Of a stretch of 64,000 nt of DNA, positions 1-12,109 are shown one piece after another. The stretch comes from Pyrrhoderma lamaoense. Lineage: Eukaryota > Basidiomycota > Agaricomycetes > Hymenochaetales > Hymenochaetaceae. The notes below the pieces were generated by a model. The model was given only the letters and a program-made list of their open reading frames with translations. It was not told the DNA's origin and did not search any database. Made by a program: the position numbers and the translations under genes. The number at the start of each line of letters is the position of its first letter. Position 1 is the first letter of the stretch. Location: contig NBAZ01000004.1 of NCBI GenBank assembly GCA_002794735.1, positions 372,001 to 436,000 on the forward strand, given 5' to 3'.

Positions 1-53
1 GAAACGTAAGACATCAGTATAATTGAAGTACAAAAAAACGGAGTGGTTCATAC

Positions 54-1276
54 CAGCCGTCATAGTCTCTGCGACGGAATCGCGCATCATAACTGCACCA
101 ATTGGGAAACCATTAGCGAGTGGCTTCGCCATTGTGACAATATCCGGATGGCAGTCAGTTGGTAGAGGTGAATGAGCCCAAAGATTACCCGTGCGATACA
201 ATCCACACTATAGAAAATCTGAGTGCCGTATAAATATCCAAAATCACTATCACTCACTTGAATTTCATCAAAAATGAGAACAGCGCCCTTTTCACTGCAG
301 CGCTTCCGCAGTTCACGAAGCCAACTTTCCTGTGCGGGAAAGATACCACCTTCTCCCTGGATAGGCTCGACAATTACTGCGCAAGTATCATCCCCGACCA
401 AGTCGACAGAATCGATATCATTCACCTTTCCCATGTCAAATCCGGGGACAAGAGGAGCAAATGGAATCTGATATTTCCTAGTGCCTGTTGCACTTAGACT
501 CCCTAAACTCCGTCCATGGAAGCTGTTCTTGAAGTAAACGACCCGGTATTTTGAGCATGATGGATCTTCGGGACTCTTATTGTGTTTTCGGGCCCAGTTA
601 TCCTTCCCTAACTTTCGAGCAATTTTTAAAGCACCTTCGTTCGCTTCTGTGCCTGAGTTTGCAAAGAAAACTTTTGCACCACCGTCTGTCAGTGGCGATC
701 CTTGTCCAAACCCAAGACCTCCTTCTCGCTTTGTCAAGTTGATGAGGAGCTCAGCCAGCTCTGTCGCCCATGGGTTATAAAATACGTTTGATGAATGAGA
801 AAGTATGGAAGCTTGTTGTGCCATGCACTGTATAGACATTATTAGTGTGTAAGTCCATATTAGTAGGATAATAATAGACGGACAGTCACGAACTCCGGGT
901 CAGCATGACCGAGAGCATTCACAGCTACACCAGCTGTAAAATCGAGGTACTTGCGACCTTGAGTATCCCATACATAGGCACCTTTTCCTCGTTGTAAGAC
1001 AAGAGGCGGACGGGCATATACGCCAAGTATATTCTTTTTTGCTCGAGCTATATGGCTGCTGACAGACTCTGGGAGATCTCCGGTGATTCTGGATGGGTGA
1101 CAGTAGTGTATGCTGTTGATGGGGGGCGCTAGAAAAAATAGAAACATGTAAGGAAAAAAAAATGAGAAACGCCACGACCGACACACCTCGGTCGAGCTGT
1201 ACCGAACCCATGTCCTGAGAGGGCTAGCAAGAGAGCTAGAAGAACGCTTGCAGGTAGAGCGGGCTATGGAGGCCAT
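54..1276 (-). CDS. ARG8: Acetylornithine aminotransferase, mitochondrial (C-terminus beyond window start)
   Basis: Converts N-acetylglutamate semialdehyde plus glutamate to N-acetylornithine plus 2-oxoglutarate in mitochondrial arginine synthesis, using PLP. The Ser/Arg-rich N-terminus starting MASIARST looks like a mitochondrial presequence. Class-III aminotransferase blocks follow: [49 protein letters not shown] and IFDEIQ, whose Asp contacts the PLP ring nitrogen. The next exon (about 207-54) reads [12 protein letters not shown] then [16 protein letters not shown], which holds the PLP-binding Lys. Exons are about 1276-1185, 1110-890, 827-258 and 207-54. The first intron has alternative acceptors, so its edges are uncertain. 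The last donor lies at position 53, and the C-terminal exon is outside the window. Confidence 0.93.
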
Positions 1277-1876
1277 TGGTGAGCACTATGATGAGCTGTC
1301 AGGAATTTAAGGAGGGAGATGGAAGGAGACGAGTCAGGAAGTGTGCTAAAAGGACTAATAGTGCAGAAGTGTTATGTTTGTTATGATTATAGAGAGACTC
1401 AGACTAGTAGAGACTAGTTAGTACGAGTCATCCACGGCCGACTACAACCGATCTATCGAAGTTATAGTATGCTATTAACAGTGTGATAAAAATCATAAAA
1501 ATTACCTCAAAGATGCTAGCGATGTATTTCGGATTGTGTGTTGTATATTTTATCCATAATTTATTGTTATTTCAAGGTAGTGAGAGTGATATTTACGGGT
1601 AGCCATAAGCGTGAGCTGTGCGCGTGCTTAGAGGTGGATCTTGTATTTTGGGTGAGCAACAGTCTCCACTACCTCGTTTCCTGCTTCACCCTTGGGCACT
1701 CTACCCATCTGTTCATCTTATCTGCCCTGCTTATGTACCGTTTCTAGTCATCATCATTTCTATCAACGCCCTTTTCTTTTCACACCTCCATCTGCTTCTG
1801 CCTCTCAGTCCTGCCGCTCATACTACTTCATACTTAAAACTCTTCTATATCTCACTCCTCCATTCTCGTTCTTAAG
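1277..1876. promoter_or_regulatory. Divergent intergenic region between ARG8 and the Ser/Pro-rich gene
   Basis: About 600 bp separate the two divergent start codons. The half next to the plus-strand gene (about 1680-1875) is strongly C/T-rich on the plus strand, as is common just upstream of fungal start sites. No TATA box or known operator was recognised. Short open frames here are low-complexity and not convincing genes. Confidence 0.5.
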
Positions 1877-3607
1877 ATGCCTGCCCCTCTCGTAACTTCC
1901 GTGCAGCAAAACCAGCAGGCGTTCGTCCAACGTACAAGCTCTGCAAAAAATGTAAAGCATAAATCGAGTAAACCTATCATAAACTGGCTTCAACGTAAAC
2001 TCGCGGGGACTGTCCGCTCCCGACGACTTTCTGTTGCAAACAATATTCGAGGTTCAGCCGACAGTACTTACTCTGGTCGGGCAACGAGCTTGAAAGAGCT
2101 GCGCTCTACTACTTTGCCTCATGGTCGTGTGCCAGCACCTCGCGATGTTGACGAAAATGGTCATCTCATTCGTGATAGACGTCCCATATCTAAGGAGATA
2201 TCCCTTAATAGTACCGGTTTCTCCTCAGACGACGAAAGTGACGATGATAGTGATAGACGGTCTAGTGGATTTACTACCTCAATGTGGGGGTCTCGTTCAA
2301 ATCCTCTAGAAGCTGATGAAGATGCATCGATTCGTCCCCTTCCGCCCACCTCCCCTCCGTCTCCAAGCCCTTCAAGAAGCCCGTCTCTTTCTTCATCTTC
2401 GTATATGAGTGATTTGAGAACTTTCAAGAGCCTATCTGCGAGTACCAAGCCAACAACTCTGCTTTCCATTGATTCAAATCCAGGCGTTGCCCATATCGCC
2501 CAGGCGCCACCAACACCGACCTCTGTTTCGGGTTACAACATCACTCCGGGTCCGTCCCCTGTAACACGCTTCCCTCCTCACATTCGTCAGTCAAGCTCAG
2601 GATACGGAAGTCCTGTTGGTCTTATCACATTTTCTGCTCTTCCCCTTCAAGTCCCCCTTCATCTCGCCCTTCATCTCTGGGTCCGGTAATTCGTACCGGA
2701 ACTGGTGCTTTACAGGCACCAGCGCACACATCTCATCATCCCCGGAATAATCCCAGGCCTTCTTCTCCACCTTTGGATAATGCTTCTGTGCTCACGCTTG
2801 CCTCATCTGCTTTTGCAACGCCTGTTGTTGATCGTGGACGCCAAACACCATCCCAATACAATTGGACAAATGGTACAGATACAGCAAGTCATCTTAGTCA
2901 CATGGACGGGGGAGGCGATTCGCTCTCGCACATTATGCTTGATGGGGAGATGCCCGGTGAAGATCAGGGTGCTAGCGTGCGTGCGCTGCGACCTCGTAGT
3001 TCGAGACGGGATAGTTGGGAAAGTGAGGTGAGCAGGTGGAGTGCGGGAGTAAGCGCTCTCGGTGCGCTTGGTGCTAATGGGCGGGAACGCAGTGTGAGGA
3101 CAGCACCAAGCTTTAGGACCGGAGGACAATACACAATGGATGACAATACTAGTCTCGCAGATGAGGATCTTGTCTCTACAAGGGATGATTGCTTACTAAC
3201 TGAAGAAGATGCATCCCGTCTAAGCACGAAGGAAGAGGATGGTGAGGATGATCCTGATTTTGCGCTTTCGCCGCTGTCTGGAGTTTCCGTCGACGGAACT
3301 GAAGACTTGTCTACATCTATAGACAGTAACTCGAAATCGGAGAGCACAGAAACAGATGCTAAGAGCTCAAAGGGTCGATAACAGCAAATGAACTTGATGA
3401 AGTCACTACTCCTGGGCCTGCAGGGCGTACTTTAATATTAATACCATCCAATGAAACAATGCCTTCCCTGATATCGTGGAGTTGAATTCGAAGGATAAGC
3501 GGCCCAGCACTCCTCCGTTATCCATGGCTAGCAGGGAAACGGAAACAACCCCTAAGAAGGAAAAGAAGTTTGAAACAGTACCTACAGCGGTGGATGCAGA
3601 AGATTGA
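1877..3607 (+). CDS. Ser/Pro-rich uncharacterised protein (about 570 aa, three frame breaks)
   Basis: No family recognised. The frame opens with MPAPLVTSVQQ and a basic segment (about residues 28-55, IINWLQRKLAGTVRSRRLS). Acidic/Ser clusters follow (SSDDESDDDSDRRSS), then a Pro/Ser tract (PPTSPPSPSPSRSPSLSSSS). It looks mainly disordered, with no membrane segment or catalytic motif. The reading frame jumps near 2620-2650, at about 3375 and near 3465. Each jump would be healed by one added base, and sensible Ser/Glu-rich sequence continues after each, ending in VPTAVDAED at 3607. These are read as sequencing indels rather than introns because no GT-AG pair fits well. It could be a regulatory or scaffold protein; function is unknown. 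Confidence 0.7.
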
Positions 3608-4890
3608 TGAAAATCAATGCAAATATCGAATTTCCTCGTCATATTGATATTTCTTTCTCATTTTCTATCTTGCAATTTTCTTCTCGTCTTTTTACTTTTG
3701 CACCTTGTTTTGTCTGGTGACTTAAGTATAATACGATTCTATCTGGAAGTGTGTTTCTATCGTATATTGTCTCGCTCGCTCACTTTCTCATCTTTCCCCT
3801 CTGATATCTCTCGTTACGAATCGCTCGTTATACCGATTATTTTTTTCACCGATTTTGTCCTATTCATCACTCGGTTCAATCAAACGTTCCTTTTGATCAG
3901 TCTGCTACTTAGTTCTTGTCTTAATTTCCATAGTTCTTTATATTTCACTCTTTTTCTCGTAAGTAAACTAAATAGCGTTATGTTTTCACCTCTCTCCATA
4001 GTTTCTTCCTCTTTTTTCTCATTCATTCGTGTATTACTCACTCACAATTATTACCATAAACAGCTCTACTTTTTCTCCCTTGTTTAATCTCTTTTTTTGT
4101 TTGCTCCTTTTATTCTATTTCTTTCTGATCGACAGTAGTGTTTGAAACCTTTCTTTTTTAGTAGCATCACTTGTTGATAGATATCATGAATGCGATATGA
4201 AACGGATGCGGAAAACTCCTTTTGAAATCCTCTCAGTATCAATCTCAATCTAAAGCTTAAGCTTAAAAGCTCTAATGTCAAACATTGATCCTTCACTCAT
4301 AGTTATACTTATGATCACATTATGACTTCAGCCAATGGAGAGAGGAGAAAGAGATTTTGCCTGAAAATCGTGATCATGTGGCCCGAATAATACCGATTTC
4401 AACGTCATGTTAAAATAAGAAGAATGGTTTATGCTTTGATCGCAGGCTAACTTGCTAGCGCCCGCTGTGATTATCCACCAGCAGTACACAGAACAAATGC
4501 ATTTGAATCTCTAGCCTCCAATGGCTTGTATGAGGGATACATCCTCTTAGAGGACATGTCTTAAGAGGATTACTTTATATACTCACAGAGAGTGAATGCC
4601 GTGATGAACAAGTATGCATGGTGTAGTATTAAAAGACTTGAAATCCGCTACCGCCGAGGATTGATGGAACAAGCGGGCAAGATAATCATGATACGGGTCC
4701 GGAAGCGGAGAAGTCACGAGCCCCCTTCTTCCGCCCCGGTCTTCTTCCATCATCATTATCTTCATTTTTCTTGACCGCAAAGCGTCCAGAGCTCCCGTCG
4801 GGACGGAGGGTGTAGCACATGGGACACTCCGGCTGAGCGGTTCAAGGATACACGGGTACATCTCGTATCATAACTAATAATAATTATCAA
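3608..4890. other. Gene-free stretch; pyrimidine-rich tail then mixed DNA
   Basis: From about 3620 to 4140 the plus strand is very rich in T and C, downstream of the Ser/Pro-rich gene, and is probably 3'UTR. Its 156-codon open frame (3617-4087) is low-complexity Leu/Phe/Ser and is not credible. From 4140 to 4890 I see no conserved coding signal. A 92-codon minus-strand frame (4861-4583) has no recognisable domain. Confidence 0.5.
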
Positions 4891-4899
4891 CTATATACA

Positions 4900-4907
4900 T
4901 ATATAAG
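4900..4907 (+). promoter_or_regulatory. TATA box, GH125 gene
   Basis: TATATAAG lies about 165 bp upstream of the first plausible start codon of the GH125 gene, on the same strand. Spacing suits a fungal TATA element with a 5'UTR of over 100 nt. Confidence 0.45.
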
Positions 4908-5067
4908 GAGGGACATCCTGATGCACCGGATTTTTGGAGCTTTGACCTCCGTCACAGTGCCCGACATCTTTCGCAAAGCTCGAGCTCAAGAACTATTCGT
5001 AGCTAACTTTAAAACTTTCCTCAGTTCAAGACTGCTTAGTGTAAGTGAGATGACTGTACTGGGTTCA

Positions 5068-7776
5068 ATGAAGATGAGACTGGGTATATCCTCGCTGCCC
5101 TATTCTCAACTCAGTTTGGGTCAATCGATGTTGTGCTGAGAGCTCAAGCCCAATGTCCAGATTATACGACATACTCCAAGTGAGTATCTTGTCGTCACTT
5201 CTATCCAAATATCATCTTATCAAGAAACGAATACAACCTGAACGGGATGTCCATGAATATGGTGCACGTTTTTGTAGTCTCCTCAAGGAAACAATTCAGC
5301 CGGTCCCCTAGCACTCCCATACATGCGGCCCAGTCCAGAATGCCGAACTTTTAATAGCTCGGCGGTTGAACAGGTTATTGAAGATATGAAAGCTCGTCTT
5401 AAGGACCCTGATATTGCCAGACTTTTTGAGAATACTTTCCCGAATACACTAGGTCAGGAAATTATTCTACTTGTATGACTACGAACAGGAACTAATATTA
5501 TCTTATTATACAAACTGAGTCCTTAGATACTACTGTTAAATACTTCAATGCTGTTAGTATTAATTTTTTTGCTTGTTAGGGTCTCTTTGTCGTAGATTGA
5601 CATGAAAACTAGACTGAGAACATAGCATTCATTATTACTGGAGTAAGAAAACTGCTTCCTCTTGTATTGACATCATCATACTGATTAGTATAATCTCTTT
5701 AGGATATCACGTACGAAACTTTGTTTTTATCTATACCTTTGTTTGCTTCTTACAGAAGTCCTTGAAGTGCCCAATGGCTTCGGGATACCGCAAATCAAGT
5801 GAGATACTCTATTTAAAAGCTCATTTCAAATTGTGAAATATATAGCTTACCAACTTGCAAAAAAAGTTTGCACATTATCACACCCTTCTAGGACAGGATC
5901 AAGAGCTGGCAACGTTAGTTAAGGCTGTAATTCACAACGAGGTACTCCTATAAGACCCCTTCTTTGAGTATGTATTCATATCTGATGTATAAAGGCGAGA
6001 TATATCTCGGAATATCCGTACTGCGGAGCCTTCCAACCACCCCGGAAAGCGGGTTATCCCCGACTGTAAACGATTATGCATTGGGTGTGACTGTAAACCC
6101 GTTAGTCTTTTTTCTTATGTCTTTAGTGACTTGAATTAAATAGAGAATGGTTTGTAGGCCTGTCGACAATACCACTGTATTTGAGTGCAAGGTAAGCTTC
6201 CGGCAGAACGCAGAGATTATGTATAATGTGTTGACATGTATAAATTCAGTATGAGATAGATTCTCTCTGCGGTTTTCTCAAGCTTTCACGCTCATATTAC
6301 ACTTCAACGAACGATTCTTCCATTCTTGATACCGAATGTACGTTTATCACATTTATAAAAGCTATATTTGAAAAAACTGATCGAATGAACATTGTATCTC
6401 CTAGGGTTAACTGCCATCTCCCAGATTTTCCGAGTTATTGACGAGCAATCCCAAGCATCATTCGACGAAAACTTCAACTTTATCTCGTATTATAACTGGA
6501 CAGGTGGTAACGGTGCTTTGAGTCCAGCTGTAAACAATGCTGGTAATGGGGAGCCAAAGGGGTACTCCGGGCTCGTTGGGACTCATCATCGACCCAGTGA
6601 CGATCTTAGTACCTTCGGTTTGTTGTATACTATGTATTGCATTTTGCACAGTATTTCTCATCTACATCGAAGCTTTCTTGACTCCTGCGAACGCCATGCT
6701 AGCGGTTGAGCTAACACATATCGCGGATGTGTTAGACTCAGCGGGACAGTTCTCGAATATATCCTCTTTAGCAAGGAATGTGAGCGCAAGAGTTACTAGT
6801 GCTATATGGAATACTACGGTAAATAGATATTTATTTTTTTCGACCTTCCGCTCAAGTACTAACTTTTTATACTAACAGATCGAGAATAACATATTTGCTT
6901 ATGAGACGAATGGTCTGTGGCTCCGATTTGGACTACCCAAGCTATCAATGACTTACAAAATTCTCTACAGGACTGGGGTCTCGATATGTTATGGACGATG
7001 CAAATGTTCCAGTAAGATAATATTCTGTTGTTAGATACCTAACAGAGACCTGATCCTTTTATATACAAACAAGTCATTGTTGTCACTCCCTTACCTTGGA
7101 TTCCTAGGCAAGTATCTCAAATCTCATTCACTATATGTTCTCCATAACACCATCTCAGACAAAACCGATTCAACTTACCTTGCTACTCGGAAGGTTCTAC
7201 TTTCCCGTCAAAATCCATACTACGCAAAAGGAGTAAACTTCTCTGGAATAGGGTACGTTATAGCTCTTGTTCGAACACATTCTGAAGTCTGATTTCTCAC
7301 GTATTTTTGTTTCTGAAGTGGACCTCATGTTGATGCTTGGAACCCGTGGTAAGTCATTTGTACTGGTTTTGTTTCAGAACAAAAACCGGTGCTTAAAGTG
7401 AACTATACACCCTTGAAAAGGCCTATGTCACTCATATCATCCATCTATGGTACCGATGACGATGAAGAGATATTAACATCGCTTTATACGATCGCTAACG
7501 TACGATCTCACCGTCACACTATCAAGTCTTAAAATAACATTGATTTCTGTTATCATTTGATCTAGAATACATTTGGCTTAGGTCTGATTCATGAATCAGT
7601 CAACATCTACGATCAGTCGGATTATACTCGTCCATGGTTTGCATGGGCAAATAGCTACTTCGCAGAAATGTTGTTGGATCTTGCGGAGCGCAAGCCGGGC
7701 TCATATTTACAACAAATGAAAGTTATGTCCCGGGAAGGAGATGATTCTGAAGGATGTAGTGGATATTCTGCGATGA
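5068..7776 (+). CDS. Secreted GH125 exo-alpha-mannosidase (many introns)
   Basis: Glycoside hydrolase family 125 (DUF1237), metal-independent exo-alpha-1,6-mannosidases acting on mannan or N-glycans. The start (5068 or 5074) gives a signal peptide with a hydrophobic core (GYILAALFS) ending near AQA, after which mature sequence begins CPDYTTYSK. Further exons give LPYMRPSPECRTFNSS, AQWLRDTANQ, FAHYHTLLGQDQELATLV, SEYPYCGAFQ, YNWTGGNGALSPAVNN, MDDANVPSLLSLPYLGFL, NPYYAKGVNFSGIG, GPHVDAWNPWPMSLISS, LIHESVNIYDQSDYTRPWFA and WANSYFAE. This is the diagnostic family order. About ten short introns interrupt it. Frame slips are seen in the signal peptide (about 5080) and near 6040. Stop TGA at 7774-7776. 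Likely exported to wall or medium. Confidence 0.9.
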
Positions 7777-7964
7777 GTAGAGAAAAAGAGTGACGCACAA
7801 GTACATAGGCTATTTTTATGTATACTAGAAACTAAACGAAAATGTGAAACTCTTTATATTATCATGTTCTGCACTTGCGAGGCGTGAACTCCTTCGTCTG
7901 GTATCCGCAGGCTCTACTTGGGCTTCAGTCTGATCCCTTTCTGAGGTAGATACATCGGTTGAGT

Positions 7965-9985
7965 CTAGCTTTCTCTTTTTTTCAGCTCATTTTTTGAGCT
8001 GTTGTTCAAAATTACATTGTTAGTTTGCTGATCAGGGATGCTATTCCCCCCTTCTACTGAAGAGACTTCTCCCTTATCCTCTTCTTGTGTTTCTTCCCCC
8101 GCATTTGGCCCTTTCTTGCGTCCACGTCCAGCTGAAGAAGTAGTATACGAAACAAACTCCCTCGCCTCCGATTCTCCCACTGCGTTGTTTACCATGGAAC
8201 TTACAAGGTTATTCTCGTCTCTATAATCTTCTCCCTCCCTTTGTTCTACCCCTATCTCAGTTCCACCCTTTGTCTTTAGTCTTGGTTTCGGCTTCATTTT
8301 ATTAACACCTTTTGGGCTTCCCTTGATGTTGCTGCTGGATCTACTGAGGTTGCATCCATATTCATTTCGATGTCATCAGTGGAACAAGTATCACCTTCCT
8401 CTGTCGAGATCGCCTTTTCCTTCCTTTCCTAACTGTCTGTACCACACTTTTTGTAGGCCTGGTCCTCGGTCTCATAAGCCGATCCTGGTAGCGTTCTCGA
8501 CACTGGTTATTATTCCTGCCAGGGACAAATTGAGAAACCTCTTGCCAGGGGATTTGTACCTTTGAAGAAGACGAAGTGAGTGTAGAGGTGACTTCTCCAG
8601 GAGAGAGAGGGTTCGGAATGCCAGAGAAAGCTGAAATAGCTCTTAGAAGTTTTTCATCCTCTTCCGAAGACCAAGGACCGCTTTTGAGATTTGGATCGAG
8701 GGTATCGAAGTAACGTTTCTGACACTGATGAGCAGTAGCATATTCTGATACGTTCATAGCGACTTCGAAAAACAGAGACAGTCAGTGAAAAAGCGTAATT
8801 CCATCGCAATAGTATAACGCTTACCGAGTTGCCAATTATTCATGCCAAAGAGGGATACCGCCTCTAATAGCTTCCTGTCGGAATCCGGAGTCCATGTATG
8901 AACTTCCCTTGGCATCCCATTGCGCATACAATCAATAGCCGTTCTATTCGTCTAGATAAATCGCCTTTTTAACACTGCTTTTAATAGTCTATATTCAAAT
9001 ATATACCCCTAGTTTTTGAGCAACAAGCTCCCATTTTATAGGTTCTCCAGGAAATTGTGACTCCATTTCGGCGACGATAGCCTTGACTTGCTTGATTTCT
9101 TCAGTAGACCAGGTCGATTGATTGAGAGAAGGGTGAAGGTGGCCCAACCAACGAATTTCGCATTCTCTAGCCGTACGTGTAGTCCCTGAAGGTATAGCAG
9201 CATTCATCTAAATTTGTAACATGAAATCATTAATACTACGTTAAATCATTGTACGCGGTGCATTACCTTGACGGAAACACGCTTCCAGTCGATACCCTCA
9301 GTGTTTCTCTCAAAATAATCTGGAGAGAAAGACTGAACGTCAAATGTTTGTTGCCTGCAATAGATTTCGCATATAATATTAATTAGAGCGTGCGTAGTGA
9401 ATGGGTGCATATTCACTTGCCGTCTCTGTGCATCCAGGGTACACATCCGAATATTTTCAATACGGATAGCATCCCGTAATGCTTCATGTTCCTTCGCCCT
9501 CACTTTATTATCACTGAGTTATACGTGTGAGGCTTTCGAAATTTTGAACTCAGGTCTCTTACTCTGGTTTACAGTTGTAAAGTCGTCATACCGCTTCTTC
9601 CATGCCGCATCTTCATGAAATGGCGAGTCTTCAGAAAGCAGCTGTCTCGTCAAATAAACGAGATTGGTCTTACAGCTCCTTCCACAGCTATGAGTCCGTT
9701 ATCCGTTGAGTCATCTAGTTCGTCATCAGATTCTATTGCGGCCTGAGATCATCAGCCAGTATCACTGACATGGATAATATTAGCCTTACGATTAGTTTGT
9801 CAACTGTTTTGAGTTCGTTCTCAAGCCTTTCCGTATATACTCTCAACGCATATTGATGGTCCTTGTTTGCCTGTATAGCATCAGTCACAAGCCCGCGGTC
9901 CGTCATATTGTGGTTCGAAGTTGTATCATTATTTGGTAGTTTCACAAAGGATGTCCAAATCCAGATCCAATTTTAATGCATTCAT
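7965..9985 (-). CDS. SNAPC4-like multi-repeat Myb/SANT DNA-binding protein
   Basis: Resembles the large Myb subunit of the snRNA-activating complex (SNAPC4/SNAP190). After an acidic, coiled N-terminus, successive Myb/SANT repeats read IDWKRVSV with ECEIRWLGHLHPSLNQ; STWSTEEIKQVKAIV with WELVAQKLG; HTWTPDSDRKLLEAV with NNWQLA; and GPWSSEEDEKLLRAISAF with WQEVSQFV and QCRERYQDRL. Each shows the spaced Trp pattern of the Myb fold. The C-terminus is basic and charged (GRGRKKG), ending ELKKRES. Several introns of about 50-60 nt are present. The best start is the ATG at 9985 (MNALKLDLD), but a frame slip separates it from the downstream frame; ATG 9910 (MTDRGLV) is the alternative. A generic Myb regulator cannot be excluded. 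The U2 gene lies 2 kb away. Confidence 0.72.
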
Positions 9986-10079
9986 GTCACGTGCAACCTT
10001 GAACTTCAAGCGCTAGTCTTCCCTCCGTTCCTACCACCAACTTGGTCAACACAACTCCCAGCAAAACTCATAGGATACA
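9986..10079. promoter_or_regulatory. Compact bidirectional promoter with CACGTG E-box
   Basis: Only about 94 bp separate the SNAPC4-like ATG (minus) from the CWC21 ATG (plus). A palindromic CACGTG lies at 9988-9993. Both promoters must share this DNA or extend into transcribed sequence. Confidence 0.55.
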
Positions 10080-11453
10080 ATGTACAACGGCATCGGTCTC
10101 ACGACTCCTCGCGGAAGGTATGCTCAATCTCCTATCTATTGTTTCTCATCTTTCTTACTCTTTTCAACAGCGGAACAAATGGCTATGTTATGCGAAATCT
10201 GTCGGCTCTTCGCAGCCACGAAACAGCTGAGGAACGAGCTGCAGCATGGTCTGTTGCTCCTCCAAAACACCATGAACCAGATCAAGCTATCTTAGAACAC
10301 GAAAGACTACGTAAAGTCGAAGTAAAGTGTTTAGAACTCAGGCTTGAATTAGAGGACAAAGAGTACATGTTTCTAATACTTTGAAGGTACATTTTACTAA
10401 CTTCATGTCCCAAGGACTGACGAAGAGATAATTGAAAAAGAGGTGGAAGCTTGAGAAAGAAACTTCTTCAGCAACTTGTCAACACAACTATTGCGGATGC
10501 CAAGGCACTTAAAGTATCAGATACTCATGCGCTTGCAGCAGCAAAGAAAGTCGAACTTGATAAAATGGCGCGTGCACTTGGAACTTCCGGGACTACAATG
10601 AAGGCGATGCTTTTGATCGTGAAAAACAGGAGGAGACTCGTTTGAAGCGTCAAGTGGAGCGAGAGGAAAGGGATCGTCTTCGGGAGGAAGAGCGTAAAAA
10701 GACTGAGGAGAGGAGACAAAAATGGGAACAAGAACGCAAAGAACGGGAACGCTTACGTCGCCGTGAAGAAGATAAGCAACGAAAACTTAGAGAAATGGAT
10801 CGTGAAAGAGATCTCAGAGACCGAGAGCGGAACAGGGATATACGTGACCGGGACAGCAACAGAATGCCTCCTCCACCCGCCCCACGTGGAAGTGGACGAG
10901 ACTCATATAGACGCGACAGTAGAAGTCGTAGTCCTCCACGTAGACGATCTCCACCCCCTCGAGATCGTGAGTATGCCCGTCGTCCTCGTTCTCCACCTCC
11001 ACTCGTCGATTCTCGTCAGGTCAAGGTCACCCCCTCCGCAAGTTCGTCGAGCGCGTTCCGACTCGCGTTCTCCTGACCGCTCTGTATCTCCCCTCGGAAG
11101 TATAATGTAGCTAGAAGACGTTCTGTCGGCCGTAGCCCAATACGCCGCCGTGGCTCTGATAGCCGCAGCCGCAGCCGTAGTCGCAGTCCAGTTCGTGGAC
11201 GCAGTCTCAGTCGTTCCGAATCACCACCTCATCGTAATAGTCGACGTCTCTCTCAAAAGTGGAATCCGAGTCGTCCGTATCACGATCTCGTTCCCGTTCC
11301 CGCGAATCACCAGCCCTCCGTGGTCGCAAACGCTCAGCTAGCTCAAGTGTATCTCGTTCCCGTTCTCCGCGAAAGAGTGTTTCCCCTCGTCAAAAACGTA
11401 GCCGAAGCAGATCTTCAAATTCTTCTATGTCTGTCAGTTCTAATGAGTCCTAG
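10080..11453 (+). CDS. CWC21: Spliceosomal CWC21/SRRM2 (SRm300) homologue with RS tail
   Basis: Cwc21/SRm300 binds Prp8 and Snu114 near the catalytic centre of the spliceosome. The N-terminus is diagnostic: MYNGIGLTTPRG, intron 10118-10170, then SGTNGYVMRNLSALR. The cwf21 domain follows a second intron (about 10363-10415), reading ETDEEIIEKEVEALRKKLL. Next come a long Arg/Glu/Asp helix and an extended RS domain with SRSRSRSRSP-type repeats, as in SRRM2; yeast Cwc21 is much shorter. At least five single-base frame slips break the exons (about 10452, 10600, 11020, 11092, 11265). Across all of them the RS sequence continues in another frame, which shows one intact ancestral frame. Ends SVSSNES at 11453. 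Confidence 0.9.
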
Positions 11454-11889
11454 GATTCTGCACTCTCAGTAGTATTTGTCTTATGTTATAGTTATAGGAT
11501 TCCTGTCTATCTCTGTTACTATCGCTAATGTATCAGCATGAAATACTAACTTATGTCGAACTCATAGCTTCACGGACTACCATGAACTGAGACGAAGTTT
11601 TTGATGGAGAATGTTCTCATGCTAGCACAATTCAATCAATACGTATCCCTAAAACTGATTGAACCTTGACATTTTTATCGTATTCTCATATGTAAAATGC
11701 ACTGTATGAGCTTCAAAACTACTACTACTAATCGAATAAGTTCACACTCAAAAATATTTGATGCAAATGATGACTTTATTGTCTAAAACTATCCAACTAT
11801 CTAAACTAAACCAAACACTTCAATTTCGCTCAATTTTGCTAGCCACTGAATGAGTGGTTAAGTCAATAAACTTAGCGAAGAGAAGAGAA
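11454..11889. other. Convergent intergenic region, CWC21 and U2 3' ends
   Basis: AT-rich DNA between the CWC21 stop and the 3' end of the minus-strand U2 gene. Nothing else was recognised. Confidence 0.5.
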
Positions 11890-12085
11890 TGGGGAGATCC
11901 CCCGACGACACAAGCCGGTAGTGCAATAGCAAGGTCATCACGTACGTCGAGTTGCAAGCAGAGCTCGTCGCAACAAGGGCGGCAAAAATTAGATAACCAA
12001 GAATGAGGGCGGTGCCCTCATAATAGTGGTTAAACTATTAAGAACAGATACTACACTTGATCTAAGCCAAAAGGCCAGAGTGGTA
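11890..12085 (-). ncRNA. U2: U2 spliceosomal snRNA
   Basis: The minus strand carries GGCCTTTTGGCTTAGATCAA followed by GTGTAGTATCTGTTCTT, the nearly invariant U2 5' region. GTAGTA (12054-12049), which pairs with the intron branch point, is present. Stem-loop IIa is seen as AATAGT/ACTATT, and a second hairpin as GAGGGC-ACC-GCCCTC. The Sm site AATTTTTG is at 11990-11983. The 5' end is set about 10 nt upstream of GGCC by analogy (12084-12086). The 3' end is approximate and assumes a length of about 190 nt; a GGGGA/TCCCC hairpin near 11895 may mark it. A 76-codon plus-strand open frame over this gene is a shadow. Confidence 0.93.
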
Positions 12086-12109
12086 AGGTTTCAGCAAAGT
12101 CTGCCAGCT

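Noticed and set aside
3617..4087. 156-codon Leu/Phe/Ser-rich frame resembling a membrane protein
   Set aside because: It arises from T/C-rich non-coding DNA; similar frames occur in every pyrimidine-rich stretch here.
4583..4861. 92-codon minus-strand frame with its own ATG
   Set aside because: No domain, no flanking exons that extend it and ordinary composition; not enough to call a gene.
10080..11453. CWC21 region as several small genes or a pseudogene
   Set aside because: RS repeats and the cwf21 domain continue smoothly across each slip, which points to one gene with sequence indels.
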